A DNA stretch of 64,000 nt. It comes from JAHEJA01 sp965657215 (GTDB lineage Bacteria; Pseudomonadota; Alphaproteobacteria; Rhodobacterales; Rhodobacteraceae). The stretch spans positions 141,771 to 205,770 of the forward strand of contig CBFHNR010000001.1 of NCBI GenBank assembly GCA_965657215.1, written 5' to 3'. Position numbers and translations under genes: made by a program. The notes under the pieces are model-generated. The model did not search any database. It saw only the letters and a program-made list of their open reading frames with translations, and had not been told where the DNA came from. This document shows, piece by piece, positions 1 through 8,620 of this stretch. Within the stretch, counting starts at the first letter, position 1; the number at the start of each line of letters is the position of its first letter.

Positions 1-2
1 CA

Positions 3-239
3 ATGAATATCAAGGATTTCCCGCGCAACACCCTTTGGGAAGAAGGGGTAGAGCGCTCTGGTCCCGATGAATTGATCATGAAGGCCTGGCCGCATCATTC
101 AGATGCGATCAAAGCATTGGCTGCGGATATGGTTGCCAAGGCCAGTGAGATGTCAGGCGAGGCTTGGACCGCGCGGGCCTTGTTTAAAAAGGCGCGATTG
201 CCGCGGTTTGCCAAAGCTGTGAGCGCGGCACTAGGCTGA
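3..239 (+). CDS. C-terminal part of an unrecognised protein, possibly cut by the window edge
   Basis: The frame is open from the first base of the window and ends with TGA at 237-239. The ATG at position 3 has no visible upstream context, so the true start may lie outside the window. The 78 visible residues are mostly helical and charged and end in a basic stretch (KKARLPRFAKAV). I do not recognise a family. The gene converges with enolase, and a copy of the dispersed GAGTATTT element lies 23 bases after its stop. No function is assigned. Confidence 0.5.
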   Translation: MNIKDFPRNTLWEEGVERSGPDELIMKAWPHHSDAIKALAADMVAKASEMSGEAWTARALFKKARLPRFAKAVSAALG

Positions 240-250
240 TCCCGTGGGAT

Positions 251-284
251 TGCCTTCGGCGAGAGTATTTTTTCAAAGATGAAA
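251..284 (+). repeat. Dispersed intergenic element, copy 1
   Basis: A small GCC-TTCG-GC hairpin (252-260) is followed by the core GAGTATTT-TTT-CAAAGATGAA at 263-283. The same core occurs at 29052, 32152 and, inverted, at 55156. This copy lacks the long G-run/C-run hairpin of the others. It sits between the convergent end of the first gene and the enolase terminator. Confidence 0.8.
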
Positions 285-291
285 TTGAATG

Positions 292-317
292 AAAAAAGGC
301 GCCCCGAGAGGCGCCTT
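292..317 (-). terminator. Rho-independent terminator of eno
   Basis: Read on the minus strand, AAGGCGCC (317-310) pairs with GGCGCCTT (303-296) around a six-base loop and is followed by a run of T. It lies 7 bases beyond the enolase stop codon. Confidence 0.85.
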
Positions 318-323
318 GATCAT

Positions 324-1601
324 TTATGTACGTAGGACAGAGCGACCTGCGTAGAGGGCGGTTTCGCCCAATTGCTCTTCGATGCGGATCAATTGGTTGT
401 ATTTTGCCAATCTATCAGAGCGCGCAAGGGAGCCTGTTTTGATCTGACCACAGTTTGTTGCAACGGCGAGGTCGGCGATTGTGGCGTCTTCTGTTTCGCC
501 TGAGCGGTGGCTCATGACATTGGTGAAGCGCGCACGATGCGCCATATCCACAGCTTTTAATGTTTCAGAGAGCGTTCCGATTTGGTTCACTTTGACCAAC
601 ATGGAATTCGCGCTGCCTTGGGCAATCCCATCTGCAAGGCGAATTGGGTTCGTCACAAAGAGATCATCACCCACCAATTGCACGCGATCCCCTATGGCGT
701 TTGTGAGGGCTTTCCAGCCGTCCCAGTCATCCTCGGCCATGCCATCTTCGATGGAGATGATCGGATAGTCATTGACCAATTCTGCAAGGTAGGCCACGTT
801 TTCCTCAGAAGAAAGGGATTTTCCCTCGCCTTTGAGTTCGTATTTGCCATCGCGGTAGTATTCAGTCGACGCGCAATCCAGCGCAAGATAGATATCTTCG
901 CCCGGTGTGTAGCCCGCTTTTTCAATGGATTTCAGGATGAAGTCCAAGGCATCCCTTGTTGAGGACAAATTCGGGGCAAAGCCACCTTCGTCGCCAATGC
1001 CCGTTGACAGACCTGCGGCGGAGAGCTCTTTTTTCAATGTGTGGAACACTTCGGAGCCCATGCGTACAGCCTCGCGGATATTTGTCGCAGAGACGGGCAT
1101 GATCATGAATTCTTGGATATCGATTGGGTTATCCGCGTGTTCGCCGCCATTGATGATGTTCATCATTGGAACAGGAAGGACGCGTGCCGATGTGCCGCCG
1201 ATATAGCGATAGAGCGGCTGACCTGAGAAATCCGCGGCGGCTTTGGCAACAGCCATAGACACACCAAGGATCGCATTGGCCCCCAAGCGGCCCTTGTTCG
1301 CGGTTCCGTCCAATTCGATCATGGCCGCATCTATGGCTTCTTGTTCGGTTGCATCAAATCCAAGCAGGGCTTCTGCGATTTCGCCATTTACAGCGGCAAC
1401 AGCCTCTAGGGCACCCTTGCCCATGTAACGCGCTTTGTCGCCATCGCGCTTTTCAACGGCTTCATGCGCCCCAGTTGAGGCACCAGAAGGCACAGCAGCG
1501 CGGCCCATTGTGCCGTCTTCTAAGGTGACGTCAACTTCGACGGTTGGGTTGCCACGGCTGTCTAAAATTTCGCGGGCGTGGATATCAATGATCATACTCA
1601 T
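324..1601 (-). CDS. eno: Enolase (2-phosphoglycerate dehydratase)
   Basis: Cytosolic glycolytic enzyme that interconverts 2-phosphoglycerate and phosphoenolpyruvate; in many bacteria it is also part of the RNA degradosome. The 425-residue protein has the family's usual length and motifs: SGASTGAHEA near residue 40, GDEGGFAPNL near 205, the magnesium ligands in SIEDGMAEDD near 288 and LVGDDLFVTN near 313, the catalytic lysine in LVKVNQIGT, and SHRSGETED near 368. The start at 1601 is preceded by AGGA seven bases upstream; a second in-frame ATG lies two codons later. It has its own terminator and lies downstream of an EamA gene on the same strand with a gap of about 120 bases. Confidence 0.98.
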   Translation of the reverse strand: MSMIIDIHAREILDSRGNPTVEVDVTLEDGTMGRAAVPSGASTGAHEAVEKRDGDKARYMGKGALEAVAAVNGEIAEALLGFDATEQEAIDAAMIELDGTANKGRLGANAILGVSMAVAKAAADFSGQPLYRYIGGTSARVLPVPMMNIINGGEHADNPIDIQEFMIMPVSATNIREAVRMGSEVFHTLKKELSAAGLSTGIGDEGGFAPNLSSTRDALDFILKSIEKAGYTPGEDIYLALDCASTEYYRDGKYELKGEGKSLSSEENVAYLAELVNDYPIISIEDGMAEDDWDGWKALTNAIGDRVQLVGDDLFVTNPIRLADGIAQGSANSMLVKVNQIGTLSETLKAVDMAHRARFTNVMSHRSGETEDATIADLAVATNCGQIKTGSLARSDRLAKYNQLIRIEEQLGETALYAGRSVLRT

Positions 1602-1721
1602 GGACGGGTCCTATCGGTTAATTTCTGCGGTTGCATAACACGGGTTGTCCTAAATTGGAACAGTATTTGTTAGCGGTAACATAAATGATAGCGCAAGCAT
1701 TGCTGTGGCGGAATGACGCGG

Positions 1722-2591
1722 CTAAGGGGCCTGCGTTTTGAGCTTGCGTTCACGCATCAAAGTGTAGAGCCCAGAGAGGACAACAATCAACGCCCCAAAG
1801 AGCGTGATGGCATCAGGTCGTTCGCCCAAAAACATCATCGACAGCAAAACGGCGAACAAAAGCCGCATATAGCGGAACGGGGTCACAACAGATACGTCAC
1901 CGACGCGCATCGCCAAGACGATAAGGTAATAGGCAAATGTTCCTGTCAGAATGGCACAGAGGAAAAACCAAGCACCGGACGGAGTGACGGCGCGCAGCGT
2001 TGGATCAAAGGCCAAACAGATAAAGCCAGCAGAGCCCATCGCGCCAAATCCATAGATTGAGACGGTCAAAGAATTCATGCTTCCTTGCATGCGACGCGTC
2101 GCCAAGTCGCGGGTAGACAAAAAGAGCACGCAAATCACAGCAAAGAGCGAGGCAGGTTCAAATCCATCAAAACCCGGCCGGATAATGATCAACACCCCGA
2201 TGAAGCCGATTAAAATGGCGAGCCAACGTCGCCAGCCCACGCTTTCTTTGAACATTAAAGCCGCCCCGAAGGTCACAACCAACGGCATCACTTGGATGAT
2301 TGAAGAGAGAAGGGTGAGCGGGATCGACACAATTGCCAGCATAAAGAAAACCGCGCCAAACAAATCAGAGAGCGTGCGAATAATCACAGGTTTTTGCCAA
2401 AGCTCAGGTGTGTAAAGCGGGGCATTCATCGCCTTGGCCACCCCCATAAACACCAATGCGCCGCCAAATCCGACGATCAACAAAATTTGGGCGGGCCCGT
2501 GATTTATACTTAGAAATTTGATAAAAACATCTTCAATCGCAAAGAGCGCCATTGAAAATGTCATCAAAACGATGCCGCGAAAATTATCCAT
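1722..2591 (-). CDS. EamA/DMT-family transporter
   Basis: Inner-membrane drug/metabolite-type exporter of 289 residues with about ten hydrophobic segments arranged as two EamA repeats. The second repeat ends with the family-typical FLGERPDAITLFGALIVVLS stretch, followed by a basic cytoplasmic tail (RERKLKTQ). The substrate cannot be read from sequence; relatives export amino acids, nucleosides or dyes. It lies on the same strand as the Fur/Mur gene upstream and enolase downstream, with gaps of about 55 and 120 bases, so co-transcription is possible but not shown. It is one of three DMT exporters in the window. Confidence 0.9.
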   Translation of the reverse strand: MDNFRGIVLMTFSMALFAIEDVFIKFLSINHGPAQILLIVGFGGALVFMGVAKAMNAPLYTPELWQKPVIIRTLSDLFGAVFFMLAIVSIPLTLLSSIIQVMPLVVTFGAALMFKESVGWRRWLAILIGFIGVLIIIRPGFDGFEPASLFAVICVLFLSTRDLATRRMQGSMNSLTVSIYGFGAMGSAGFICLAFDPTLRAVTPSGAWFFLCAILTGTFAYYLIVLAMRVGDVSVVTPFRYMRLLFAVLLSMMFLGERPDAITLFGALIVVLSGLYTLMRERKLKTQAP

Positions 2592-2646
2592 AAATCACCA
2601 GTTGTTGCTAAAACTGTCTCTGCCTGCGGCTGGCAAAAGTCAAGCG

Positions 2647-3057
2647 TCACTTTTTGATGGGAACGCCATAAAGCTCAAGCTTGTGGCCAATCAATTTATA
2701 GCCCAGTTTTTCGGCGATTTTTTCCTGAAGCGCTTCGATTTCGGTATCAACGAATTCGATCACTTCGCCTGAATTCATGTCGATCAAATGATCATGATGT
2801 TCCCGCTCTGCGTCCTCATACCGCGCGCGCCCATCGCCAAATTCTAGCTTGTCCAAGATGCCAGCTTCTTCAAACAATTTAACTGTCCGATAGACTGTTG
2901 CAATCGAAATTGAGGCATCCTGAGCTGAGGCGCGGGCGTAGAGCTCTTCTACGTCGGGGTGATCGTCTGAGGCTTCTAAGATGTGAGCGATTGTTTTGCG
3001 CTGATTGGTCATGCGCAAACCATTGCGTTCGCATCTTGTTAGGATTGTATCTGACAT
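2647..3057 (-). CDS. Fur-family metalloregulator (Mur/Fur type)
   Basis: Metal-responsive transcription repressor of 136 residues. The N-terminal winged helix includes RMTNQRKTI and the recognition stretch SIATVYRTVKLFEEAGIL. The C-terminal dimerisation domain has the metal-binding cluster EREHHDHLID and acidic residues around GEVIEFVD. In Rhodobacterales, proteins of this type are usually the manganese regulator Mur. I chose the ATG at 3057 (MSDTILTRCERNGLRMT), because the extra 34 residues of the longer frame do not look like Fur and belong to the promoter region. The CXXC zinc site of some Fur proteins is absent, as expected for alphaproteobacterial Mur. The exact metal is inferred from lineage. 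Confidence 0.92.
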   Translation of the reverse strand: MSDTILTRCERNGLRMTNQRKTIAHILEASDDHPDVEELYARASAQDASISIATVYRTVKLFEEAGILDKLEFGDGRARYEDAEREHHDHLIDMNSGEVIEFVDTEIEALQEKIAEKLGYKLIGHKLELYGVPIKK

Positions 3058-3335
3058 GTTGGGCCTTGGAAACTTGGATCGCGTGTACATTAACGGCCCT
3101 CGTGGGGGAAATGCAATGGCTTGACTTATCCGCCAGATAAGAGCATTAGACGTTTTCAAACATTCGTCTGGCTGCGTGAGTTCAGGCTATTCGGAGCATG
3201 AGAGGGATCATATCCCATAGTCTTAGCAGCTCCCAAAGACGAGTTTGTATAATCCCACCTCTCACGCATGGGTCCAAATGTGCTGCGCTTGCGGCATGCA
3301 TATCTATATGCCCTCGCTCGAGGGAAAGGACGACT

Positions 3336-4640
3336 ATGAGTTTATTTAAAGAAATGGGTTTGCCCAAGGCTTTGTTGACACGAATTTCCAACATGGGCCT
3401 TGTTGATCCCACACCAATTCAATCCCACGCTATTCCAGTGGCCTTGCAAGGCACGGATGTCATGGGTTTGGCGCAAACAGGAACAGGGAAAACTGCCGCA
3501 TTCGGTATTCCTCTTGTTGCAAAAATGATGGAATTTTCTGGCAAGCCCAATCCCAAGGCCGTGCGCGGCTTGATTTTGGCCCCCACGCGAGAATTGGCCA
3601 AACAGATTAGCGATACAATCCGCGAATTGGTCAAGGGCACTCCGCTCAAGATCGGGTTGGTTGTTGGCGGCGCCTCTATTAACGCACAGATCCAACGCAT
3701 CGCACGCGGTACGGATATTTTGGTGGCAACACCGGGTCGTTTGATCGATCTTATGGAACGTCGCGCCATTAACCTTAATGAAACCAAATTCTTGGTGTTG
3801 GACGAAGCGGATCAAATGTTGGATCTCGGCTTTATCCATGCATTGCGCACGATTTCAACGGCCTTGCCCGAAGACCGCCAAACAATGGTTTTCTCGGCGA
3901 CAATGCCGAAACAGATGAACGAGCTTGCCAATAGCTATCTGAAATCCCCAAAACGGATCGAGGTGAACCCCGTTGGCAAAGCGGCTGATAAAATCGAACA
4001 ATCGGTTCACTTTATCGCCAAGGCGGAAAAGCCAAGCTACCTTGTTGAACAGCTCAGCAAGCACAAAGATCAACAATCTATCGTGTTCTGTCGCACCAAA
4101 CACGGCGCGAGCAAGTTGGCCAAATTCCTAAGCAACAAAGGCTTTGCCGTGGACGATATTCATGGCAACAAATCCCAAGGTCAGCGCACACGCGCCATTA
4201 CAGCGATGCAAAATGGCGATATCATGGTTCTGGTTGCGACCGATGTGGCGGCACGTGGATTGGACATTCCTGCCGTTCGGTATGTCTATAACTATGAGCT
4301 TCCCAATGTTCCTGAAAACTATGTGCACCGTATTGGGCGGACGGCCCGCGCAGGGGCCGAGGGGATCGCAATCGCGTTTTGCTCTCCTGAGGAAATGGGC
4401 GAATTGATTGACGTGCAAAAAGTCATGAAAGTCAAAATTCCTGTCGGCTATGGCCGTCCTTGGGAAATCGAAGATGCCCCACCTAAAAAATCAGGTGGCG
4501 GAAACCGTGGCAAAGGCAAGCCGCGCGGTCGCTCTGGTCCACCGCGCGCGGGCAATGCTGAGGGCGGACGCCCCGCACCGACAGGCGCACAAAAAGCCCG
4601 CCAACGCAAGCGCAACAAACCAGCGCGCAGCGCAGCATAA
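3336..4640 (+). CDS. DEAD-box ATP-dependent RNA helicase
   Basis: RNA helicase of 434 residues that unwinds short RNA duplexes, typically in ribosome assembly, cold adaptation or mRNA turnover. Motifs in order: Q motif (PTPIQSHAIP), Walker A AQTGTGKTAA, PTRELAKQ, VATPGR, DEAD in VLDEADQMLDLGF, SAT in VFSATMP, VATDVAARGLDIP and HRIGRTARAGAEG. The C-terminus is a Gly/Arg/Lys-rich tail (PRGRSGPPRAG, KARQRKRNKPARSAA) suited to nonspecific RNA binding. The start at 3336 is supported by AGGGAAAGGA directly upstream; a 46-codon upstream extension of the open frame is not helicase-like. It is closest to the RhlE group, but I do not assign a symbol. A terminator follows at once. Confidence 0.95.
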   Translation: MSLFKEMGLPKALLTRISNMGLVDPTPIQSHAIPVALQGTDVMGLAQTGTGKTAAFGIPLVAKMMEFSGKPNPKAVRGLILAPTRELAKQISDTIRELVKGTPLKIGLVVGGASINAQIQRIARGTDILVATPGRLIDLMERRAINLNETKFLVLDEADQMLDLGFIHALRTISTALPEDRQTMVFSATMPKQMNELANSYLKSPKRIEVNPVGKAADKIEQSVHFIAKAEKPSYLVEQLSKHKDQQSIVFCRTKHGASKLAKFLSNKGFAVDDIHGNKSQGQRTRAITAMQNGDIMVLVATDVAARGLDIPAVRYVYNYELPNVPENYVHRIGRTARAGAEGIAIAFCSPEEMGELIDVQKVMKVKIPVGYGRPWEIEDAPPKKSGGGNRGKGKPRGRSGPPRAGNAEGGRPAPTGAQKARQRKRNKPARSAA

Positions 4641-4643
4641 AGC

Positions 4644-4673
4644 AAAAGGCAGTCCCACAGGGGCTGCCTTTTT
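4644..4673 (+). terminator. Rho-independent terminator after the DEAD-box helicase
   Basis: AAAGGCAGTCCC (4645-4656) pairs with GGGGCTGCCTTT (4660-4671), with one G-T wobble and an ACA loop, and runs into TTTTT. It begins 4 bases after the helicase stop. Confidence 0.85.
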
Positions 4674-4773
4674 CAATAAGGTCAAGCTGCCTGACCTGGC
4701 GGGTTAATGGAACCTTCATCAAATCTGCGTGCGACACCTTGCACCTTCGTCAGAAATGTCGTTGGGTCGCGCC

Positions 4774-5655
4774 ATGAGTGAGCGCAAATCATATATTGAT
4801 GGCCAAGGAGCCATTCTCTTGATCGGATTTTCCCTGTTATTGGGATTCAATCAAGTCGTCATCAAAGTCAGCAATGGCGGGTTTCAACCTGTGTTTCAGG
4901 CAGGCGTGCGCTCTTCCTTGGCGCTTGTGTTTCTTGCGCTTTGGATGTGGTGGCGTGCAATTCCCCTCATGCCAAGGAGCACCAATTTTCTACCCGGTCT
5001 CCTTGTCGGTCTCCTTTTCTCGTTTGAATTCATATGCTTGTTCGTCGCGCTTGATTACACATCAATCGCACGCTCTAGCATCATGTTTTACTCCATGCCC
5101 GTCTGGTTGGCGATTGCCGCCCATTTTGTGTTGCCCAATGAACGCCTCACAGCTCTGCGATCCCTCGGCCTATTGTTGGCGATGGTGGGCATGATTTGGT
5201 CACTGGGTTCGGGGCTTTTGATAGACGGAGGGAGCATCACAGGCGATCTCTTGGCGCTCTTATCTGCATTTGGATGGGGGGCGATTGCTCTGACGGTTCG
5301 GCTTTCAAGCCTATCGCGCGAGCGGGCTGAAACCCAGCTCTTTATACAATTGCTGATTTCCGCGCCGGTCTTGCTGATTGCTTCGCTCTGGTTTGGCGAT
5401 TGGCTGCGCGAGCCCACATATATCAGCTATGCAGCCTTGCTCTTTCAGGCCTTGGTCATCGCCTTCTTTGCCTTTCTTTTGTGGTTTTGGATCATGACCA
5501 TCTATCCCGCCTCTGGCGTCGCTTCCTTTAGCTTTCTAAGCCCAATCTTTAGCGTCGCCCTTGGTTGGTTGATCTTGGGAGAGGGGATAAGCTTTAACCT
5601 CGTCGGAGCGCTGGCCTGTGTCGCGCTTGGCCTTGTTTTGATCAATAGGAAATAG
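4774..5655 (+). CDS. EamA/DMT-family transporter
   Basis: Inner-membrane exporter of about 293 residues with ten predicted helices in two EamA repeats. The first repeat begins LIGFSLLLGFNQVVIKVSNG, and the second ends with PIFSVALGWLILGEGISF and a short basic tail. The substrate is unknown. The start is uncertain: the open frame reaches back to a GTG at 4729 with further ATGs at 4756 and 4774, and none has a convincing Shine-Dalgarno sequence. I prefer 4774 because only a short hydrophilic leader then precedes the first helix. It is convergent with SelO, with about 77 bases between the stop codons. Confidence 0.85.
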   Translation: MSERKSYIDGQGAILLIGFSLLLGFNQVVIKVSNGGFQPVFQAGVRSSLALVFLALWMWWRAIPLMPRSTNFLPGLLVGLLFSFEFICLFVALDYTSIARSSIMFYSMPVWLAIAAHFVLPNERLTALRSLGLLLAMVGMIWSLGSGLLIDGGSITGDLLALLSAFGWGAIALTVRLSSLSRERAETQLFIQLLISAPVLLIASLWFGDWLREPTYISYAALLFQALVIAFFAFLLWFWIMTIYPASGVASFSFLSPIFSVALGWLILGEGISFNLVGALACVALGLVLINRK

Positions 5656-5732
5656 CGGTCAAAGACTCTCTTCTTCGCTTGCCTAGAGCCGCACCAATCC
5701 GTGAGTATGGCATCGAAACCATCCTTACATAA

Positions 5733-7151
5733 TCATGTTCCGCAAAACGTCGCCTGTACCACTTCGTCTGGCTTAGGAGGATGGGTAAGGTCGCTATATT
5801 GAGCGTCCATGTCATAGGGCATCGCATAGGCTGTGTTTAGGCGATGCACCTTGGAATAATCCCCTGTAACAGCAGATTGGATCATCGCTTCGATTTGATG
5901 ATTGCGCGGGATGAGCATGGGGTTAGCTGATTTGAGAGTGGTCTCAACATCCGAGACTGATCCAATACGTTTCGACCACTGGCTTTCCCACGCGGCAAAG
6001 GCCGAAGGTGAGGCAAACGCCTCAGCTGCGGTGCCGCTGCGCAATCCAGAAAAACAATTCGTGAAATCGACCTCGTGTTCCGCCATCAAACTCAACAGAG
6101 ATTTAATAAGCGCCTCATCCTCAGGCTCAACCTCCGTAATTCCGATTTTTGCGGCAAAGACCTTGGTCCATTCGCCCTGAACCCGTTGAGGCATTGCATG
6201 GACCGCCTTTGTGAAATCTTCGACAGCCTTATCCTGATCTGCGAGCAAGGGAACCAAGGAGGTCGCCAATTGCGCCATGTTCCAGACGATAATATCGGCC
6301 TGATTTGCATAGGCATAGCGTCCCTGTCGATCAATCGATGAATAGACCGTCATCGGGTGATAGCTATCCATAAAGGCACATGGCCCATAGTCGATTGTCT
6401 GACCTGCGATCTGACAGTTATCTGTATTCATGACCCCATGGATAAATCCAACACCCATCCATTTGGCGATCAATTCCGCTTGGGCATTAATAACCGCATT
6501 CAGAAATTCAAGCGGTGTTTCCGCTTCTGGGTAATGTCGCTCACGCGTGTAGTCAAAGAGGGTTTTCAGGTGATCATATTGGCGACGCGCGGCGAAAACC
6601 TGAAAGGTACCAACGCGAATGTGACTGGCGGCAACGCGGGTGAACACGGCGCCTGGCATTAGATCATCGCGGTAAACTGGATCACCCGTTGCCACTGCGG
6701 CAAGAGCGCGGGTCGTCGGGATGCCCAAGGCATGCATCGCTTCGCTTACGACATATTCGCGCAAGACTGGGCCAAGCCAGGCTTTGCCATCACCAGATCG
6801 TGAAAAGGGTGTTTGGCCTGATCCTTTGAGCTGAATGTCAAAGCGCCGTCCCTGTGCATCCACGACTTCGCCCAAGAGATGCGCGCGACCATCGCCAAGT
6901 TGTTGATTGAAATGTCCGAATTGATGCCCTGCATAAAGCTGGGCAATTGGGTCTGCACCCAGCGGTATCTCTGTGCCAGAAAAGACCTCAGCCAAATTTC
7001 CATCGGTGTTTTGAATCCCAAGCTCTGCGGCCAAGTCATGATTAAAGATAATCATCTCAGGATTGCTAGCCAGAGCAGGGCGGGCCTTGGCTGAAAATCC
7101 GTCTGGGAGGGCGGCATAGCTATTGTCAAAGGGGATAAAGAGATCGCTCAT
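5733..7151 (-). CDS. selO: SelO-type protein adenylyltransferase (YdiU/UPF0061)
   Basis: Pseudokinase-fold enzyme that transfers AMP from ATP to hydroxyl side chains of proteins and is linked to oxidative stress responses in studied homologues. The 472 residues carry the family hallmarks: GDGRAHLLGE and the glycine-rich LKGSGQTPFSRSGDGKAW near residue 110, VAASHIRVGTF near 185, the metal-binding MNTDNCQIAG and IDYGPCAFMD near 240-262, and the conserved terminal FCGT. No selenocysteine is needed; the C-terminus has Cys as in most bacterial members. The start overlaps the upstream GNAT stop by 4 bases (ATGA), so it is the last gene of a coupled three-gene operon with a nucleoside hydrolase. Confidence 0.93.
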   Translation of the reverse strand: MSDLFIPFDNSYAALPDGFSAKARPALASNPEMIIFNHDLAAELGIQNTDGNLAEVFSGTEIPLGADPIAQLYAGHQFGHFNQQLGDGRAHLLGEVVDAQGRRFDIQLKGSGQTPFSRSGDGKAWLGPVLREYVVSEAMHALGIPTTRALAAVATGDPVYRDDLMPGAVFTRVAASHIRVGTFQVFAARRQYDHLKTLFDYTRERHYPEAETPLEFLNAVINAQAELIAKWMGVGFIHGVMNTDNCQIAGQTIDYGPCAFMDSYHPMTVYSSIDRQGRYAYANQADIIVWNMAQLATSLVPLLADQDKAVEDFTKAVHAMPQRVQGEWTKVFAAKIGITEVEPEDEALIKSLLSLMAEHEVDFTNCFSGLRSGTAAEAFASPSAFAAWESQWSKRIGSVSDVETTLKSANPMLIPRNHQIEAMIQSAVTGDYSKVHRLNTAYAMPYDMDAQYSDLTHPPKPDEVVQATFCGT

Positions 7152-7597
7152 GACAGCTCTGCGCTCATATAACCATAGGAGTCACGAAGGCGAAATCCGA
7201 GACGTTTATAGAGGGAATGCGTTTTGGCGTCGGTTGTGTCGACTTCTAAGGACATGGATTTTACGCCATAGGTACTGAGTGTTTTCATCAAAGCACGCAA
7301 TGCCTCGCCTCCCATACCACGTCCGCGCACGCGCTCGCGCACGTAAAATTCATCCAATACTACGTCCAATCCGCCAAATTCAACGGACCAGCCAAAGGAT
7401 ATGACAATATAGCCAACGGGCGCCGAATTGGGTCCAATCAAATAGACGGCCCCATGCGGCAAACCGTCTAACAAGGGGGCAATCGCCGCGTGTCGATGGG
7501 CAACGTCAGATGCTATTCCCATATGTTGATGAAAAGCCTCGACCATGGGCAAGAGGCGCGCGAGGTCGTCTGGTTTTGCTAATCGTAATGCGCTCAC
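7148..7597 (-). CDS. GNAT-family N-acetyltransferase
   Basis: Cytosolic acyl-CoA-dependent acetyltransferase of 149 residues. The acetyl-CoA binding loop is in VRERVRGRGMGGEALRALM near residue 90-108, and the family-typical C-terminal stretch is DAKTHSLYKRLGFRLRDSYG. The acceptor is unknown. The gene overlaps the nucleoside hydrolase stop and the selO start by 4 bases each, so the three are probably translated together. Confidence 0.9.
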   Translation of the reverse strand: MSALRLAKPDDLARLLPMVEAFHQHMGIASDVAHRHAAIAPLLDGLPHGAVYLIGPNSAPVGYIVISFGWSVEFGGLDVVLDEFYVRERVRGRGMGGEALRALMKTLSTYGVKSMSLEVDTTDAKTHSLYKRLGFRLRDSYGYMSAELS

Positions 7598-8529
7598 ACT
7601 GTGGCCAATCGTGAATAGAGCAATTCGAAAAAGGCGTCATGATCGATTGCGTTGATAAAGGTTGCATTTGCGGGGCGGTCTGTGACATACCACCAATCAA
7701 CAACAGAGGCCCCAAGGCAAAGCGTGGATGTGGTTTCCATTGTGACATTGACATGCTTTCCTGAGAACAATTCAGGCTGAACCACATAGGCCAACACGCA
7801 AGGATCATGGAGAGGGATGCCAGAGCCAGCCTCTTGTTTTAAATCGAACCGTTCGCCATGTCCCAACATTCCTGCAATCGCGTCACCTGCGGCGTTTCCA
7901 AGATTGGCAAAACGATCAAGACGGGTTTTATTAACCAAAGCCTGATGGGTCACGTCGAGCGAATGAATGACAAGGTTGCATCCTGATTTCATAACGATAT
8001 CAGCAGCTTCTGGATCGACGTAGAAGTTAAATTCCGCCATTGGGGTGATGTTACCCCCCTCGAAATGCGCACCTCCCATGATGACAATCTCTTTGATGCG
8101 CTCCGCTATGTCCGGCGCTTGGGTCAAGGCAGCCGCGACATTGGTTAAGGGCCCAAGGGTGCAGAGTGTGATGGAGTTTGTAGGTTCAGATCGGAACGTC
8201 TCAATCAAATACTCAACGGCATTGACGGACTGCAAAGGATGTACAGGCTCGGCCCAATCATAACCATCCATGCCTGTTTTTCCATGTACATGCTCGGCCG
8301 TAATCAGATCGCGGTTTAAGGGTTTGTCACAGCCCGCATAGACGGGCACGTCAGCACCAGCGAGATCGCACAAACGGCGTGCATTAGTTTGGGTCAAGGA
8401 AAGGGGAACATTCCCTGCAACACAGGTGAGCGCCAAGACATCTAAATCAGGGCTTGCTAGGGCAAACAAGATCGCAACCGCGTCATCTTGGCCGGGGTCT
8501 GTGTCGATGATAATTTTTTGCGCACTCAT
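7594..8529 (-). CDS. Inosine-uridine-preferring nucleoside hydrolase
   Basis: Calcium-dependent N-ribohydrolase that splits nucleosides into base and ribose for salvage. The 311-residue protein begins with the calcium-binding family signature IIIDTDPGQDDAVAIL. It continues with LTCVAGNVPLSLTQTNA, LCTLGPLTNVAAAL, the IVIMGGAHFEGGNITP segment and a C-terminal HDPCVLAYV that provides the active-site His and Asp. The base preference is not readable from sequence. It is first in the nucleoside hydrolase-GNAT-SelO operon, and the upstream gap of 91 bases contains the hairpin behind the iron-binding protein gene. Confidence 0.93.
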   Translation of the reverse strand: MSAQKIIIDTDPGQDDAVAILFALASPDLDVLALTCVAGNVPLSLTQTNARRLCDLAGADVPVYAGCDKPLNRDLITAEHVHGKTGMDGYDWAEPVHPLQSVNAVEYLIETFRSEPTNSITLCTLGPLTNVAAALTQAPDIAERIKEIVIMGGAHFEGGNITPMAEFNFYVDPEAADIVMKSGCNLVIHSLDVTHQALVNKTRLDRFANLGNAAGDAIAGMLGHGERFDLKQEAGSGIPLHDPCVLAYVVQPELFSGKHVNVTMETTSTLCLGASVVDWWYVTDRPANATFINAIDHDAFFELLYSRLATV

Positions 8530-8584
8530 ATGTCACCTGTCGTTTTCTTAGACCTGACATGGGTGGCCAAAAGGTGCAAGTCAA

Positions 8585-8613
8585 TTGCCCCTACGGTTTT
8601 CGCATAGGGGCAA
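8585..8613 (-). terminator. Probable terminator of the iron-binding protein gene
   Basis: On the minus strand TTGCCCCTA (8613-8605) pairs with TAGGGGCAA (8593-8585) across an 11-base loop. Only a short T-containing tail follows, so the terminator is weak or partial. Confidence 0.5.
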
Positions 8614-8620
8614 GCATTTG

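Noticed and set aside
481..768. Plus-strand open frames across the enolase gene
   Set aside because: They are antisense shadows of a clear enolase and have no initiation signals or family resemblance. Similar shadows elsewhere in the window were also left out.
3198..3335. N-terminal extension of the DEAD-box helicase
   Set aside because: The 46 extra residues are not helicase-like, and a strong Shine-Dalgarno sits directly before the ATG at 3336.
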